A DNA stretch of 64,000 bases from Rhizobium mesosinicum (GTDB taxonomy: Bacteria > Pseudomonadota > Alphaproteobacteria > Rhizobiales > Rhizobiaceae): the NCBI RefSeq assembly GCF_019511345.1, contig NZ_JAEUAK010000007.1, positions 124,001-188,000 of the forward strand, read 5' to 3'. The position numbers were made by a program, and so were the translations under genes. Of this stretch, positions 63,285-64,000 are shown piece after piece. Position 1 is the stretch's first letter; every line of letters begins with the position of its first letter. Under the pieces are notes generated by a model. It worked only from the letters and a program-made list of their open reading frames with translations. It was not told the DNA's origin and ran no database searches.

Positions 63285-63412
63285 TGCGCGCGGTAGCTCA
63301 GTGGAGCACATGCTCCGAGCCGGATCTCCTCGTTCCTCTCACTCCCCTACGATCCCGTGGCGCTGGTCGGGAACCAAACGTAGGTCTGGAAGTTCCAATC
63401 CCAGTATTAGTG
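63285..63412 (+). tRNA. tRNA-like sequence, degenerate
   Basis: GGTAGCTCAGTGGAGCAC resembles a tRNA D arm (GCTC-AGTG-GAGC) at its 5' end. At the 3' end CTGGAAGTTCCAATCCCAG resembles a T arm with loop TTCCAAT. The span between them is far too long and no acceptor stem or anticodon was found. Most likely a tRNA relic or a chance assembly. Confidence 0.2.
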
Positions 63413-63422
63413 GAGGTAGAGA

Positions 63423-63758
63423 ATGAACACCGTGCTCAAAGCATTCTTGTTCACGTTGGTCACCGGCGCGGCCGCCATGCCATCCGTTGCTCATGCCCAG
63501 GTCGAGCTGCGTTTGGGGCCCGGCGGCGTCGAAATGCGAAATCCCGATCGAGACCGGTACGCAGATCCGGACGATGATTACGGCCCGCGGCGCCGGTGCG
63601 ACCCGCGGGACGCCCTGGACAATGCGCGCGATGCCGGTCTTCGCCGACCGCGAATCATCGGGGAGACGCGCCGCAGCATCACCGTGGAGGGTTTTACACG
63701 CAGCGGCAGACTGGAACGCATACGCTTTGCCAATGTCAGGGGCTGCCCGGAAACCTAA
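63423..63758 (+). CDS. Small secreted protein, 111 residues
   Basis: Starts 6 bases after GGAGG. A signal peptide (NTVLKAFLFTLVTGAAAMPSV, AHAQ) is followed by a basic/acidic mature part (NPDRDRYADPDDDYGPRRRC, then AGLRRPRIIGETRRSITVEG and GRLERIRFANVRGCPET). Two cysteines could form a disulfide. A periplasmic or secreted protein of unknown function. Confidence 0.75.
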   Translation: MNTVLKAFLFTLVTGAAAMPSVAHAQVELRLGPGGVEMRNPDRDRYADPDDDYGPRRRCDPRDALDNARDAGLRRPRIIGETRRSITVEGFTRSGRLERIRFANVRGCPET

Positions 63759-63792
63759 TTGGTTCGAGTGCCGCCGATGATGCGTTGACCGC

Positions 63793-64000
63793 TCATGACG
63801 GTTCGTGACCGCTCGCGCGGCTCCCGATAAGCCGTTCGAATTCCTGTTCGGGAACCCCATAGGATCCGGCAGCAAACGCCTCGAGACCGGCGCGATTGAG
63901 GATGACGACGGAGCCGCGGAGCGAACGAATCAAACGATGCCCTTCCAGGACATGGAGAGCGTTCGTCACGCCGGGGCGCCGGGCCCCGAGCATCAGCGCG
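63793..64000 (-). CDS. Crp/Fnr-like regulator, C-terminal part (partial)
   Basis: Runs off the right edge. The visible 69 codons read LGARRPGVTNALHVLEGHRL, then RSLRGSVVILNRAGLEAFAA, the winged-HTH region of Crp/Fnr-type regulators where the G-R-P/S-x-V-T helix contacts DNA. The cyclic-nucleotide-like domain would lie beyond the window. Confidence 0.75.
   Translation of the reverse strand, partial: ALMLGARRPGVTNALHVLEGHRLIRSLRGSVVILNRAGLEAFAAGSYGVPEQEFERLIGSRASGHEPS

Noticed and set aside
1..64000. CRISPR array or repABC replication genes
   Set aside because: No regularly spaced repeats and no RepA/RepB/RepC-like proteins were found on either strand.

Overview
The window reads like part of a large accessory replicon (plasmid or chromid) of an alphaproteobacterium of the Rhizobiales, most likely Rhizobium, Ensifer/Sinorhizobium or a close relative. 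The grounds are a complete Ti/Sym-type DNA-transfer block (traG-traD-traC / oriT / traA-traF-traB-traH), DUF736 and DUF982 genes, a RIME-like intergenic palindrome, FixJ-type response regulators, two Ku genes next to an imuA-imuB-dnaE2 mutasome under an alphaproteobacterial LexA box, and GC-rich codon use. No repABC genes, trb mating-pair genes, rRNA or CRISPR arrays were seen.

Layout. 0.2-2.1 kb: a decayed IS21-family element with a broken istA and an intact istB. 2.4-7.0 kb: a signalling cluster of a single-domain receiver, two FixJ-like regulators, an MFS carrier and a convergent double-PAS histidine kinase. 7.3-13.3 kb: RidA, an EmrAB-type efflux pair, an NAD(P)-binding SDR, a secreted cupin and an MBL-fold hydrolase. 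13.5-14.6 kb: four very small minus-strand genes, two of them under 50 codons and probably membrane proteins. 15.0-17.9 kb: an outer-membrane beta-barrel protein followed by a Tat-exported alkylsulfatase-like MBL enzyme. 18.2-27.2 kb: a DNA repair island with two ku genes, a small Cys-rich protein and LexA-controlled imuA-imuB-dnaE2, bracketed by two DUF982 genes. A tRNA-like remnant lies after dnaE2.

27.7-36 kb is a gene graveyard and toxin-antitoxin zone. It holds a DUF1349 fragment, a RES/Xre pair, HU with a strong terminator, VbhA-like and BrnA-like antitoxins without toxins, an RraA fragment, a GSU2403-type nucleotidyltransferase behind a perfect 14-bp palindrome, tandem IS30 copies, a frameshifted winged-helix regulator, a VapBC pair and a multiply frameshifted relic. 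36.2-38.4 kb holds plasmid-type DUF736 and hypothetical genes with strong hairpins.

38.4-46.6 kb is a polyamine/guanidino-compound uptake and catabolism locus: a PotABCD-like ABC transporter, a nitrilase-fold amidase, an agmatinase/ureohydrolase, a divergent LysR regulator and an aminotransferase. 47.8-56.1 kb is the conjugal DNA-processing region around oriT. 56.4-62.8 kb is a second PotDBCA-like operon joined to a TauD-type dioxygenase, an RraA-like protein and a second nitrilase-fold amidase. The window ends with a tRNA-like remnant, a small secreted protein and the end of a Crp-like regulator.

Most starts below were chosen from Shine-Dalgarno spacing, ATGA/GTGA overlaps and family length. 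Function names are by motif recognition; no database search was run.
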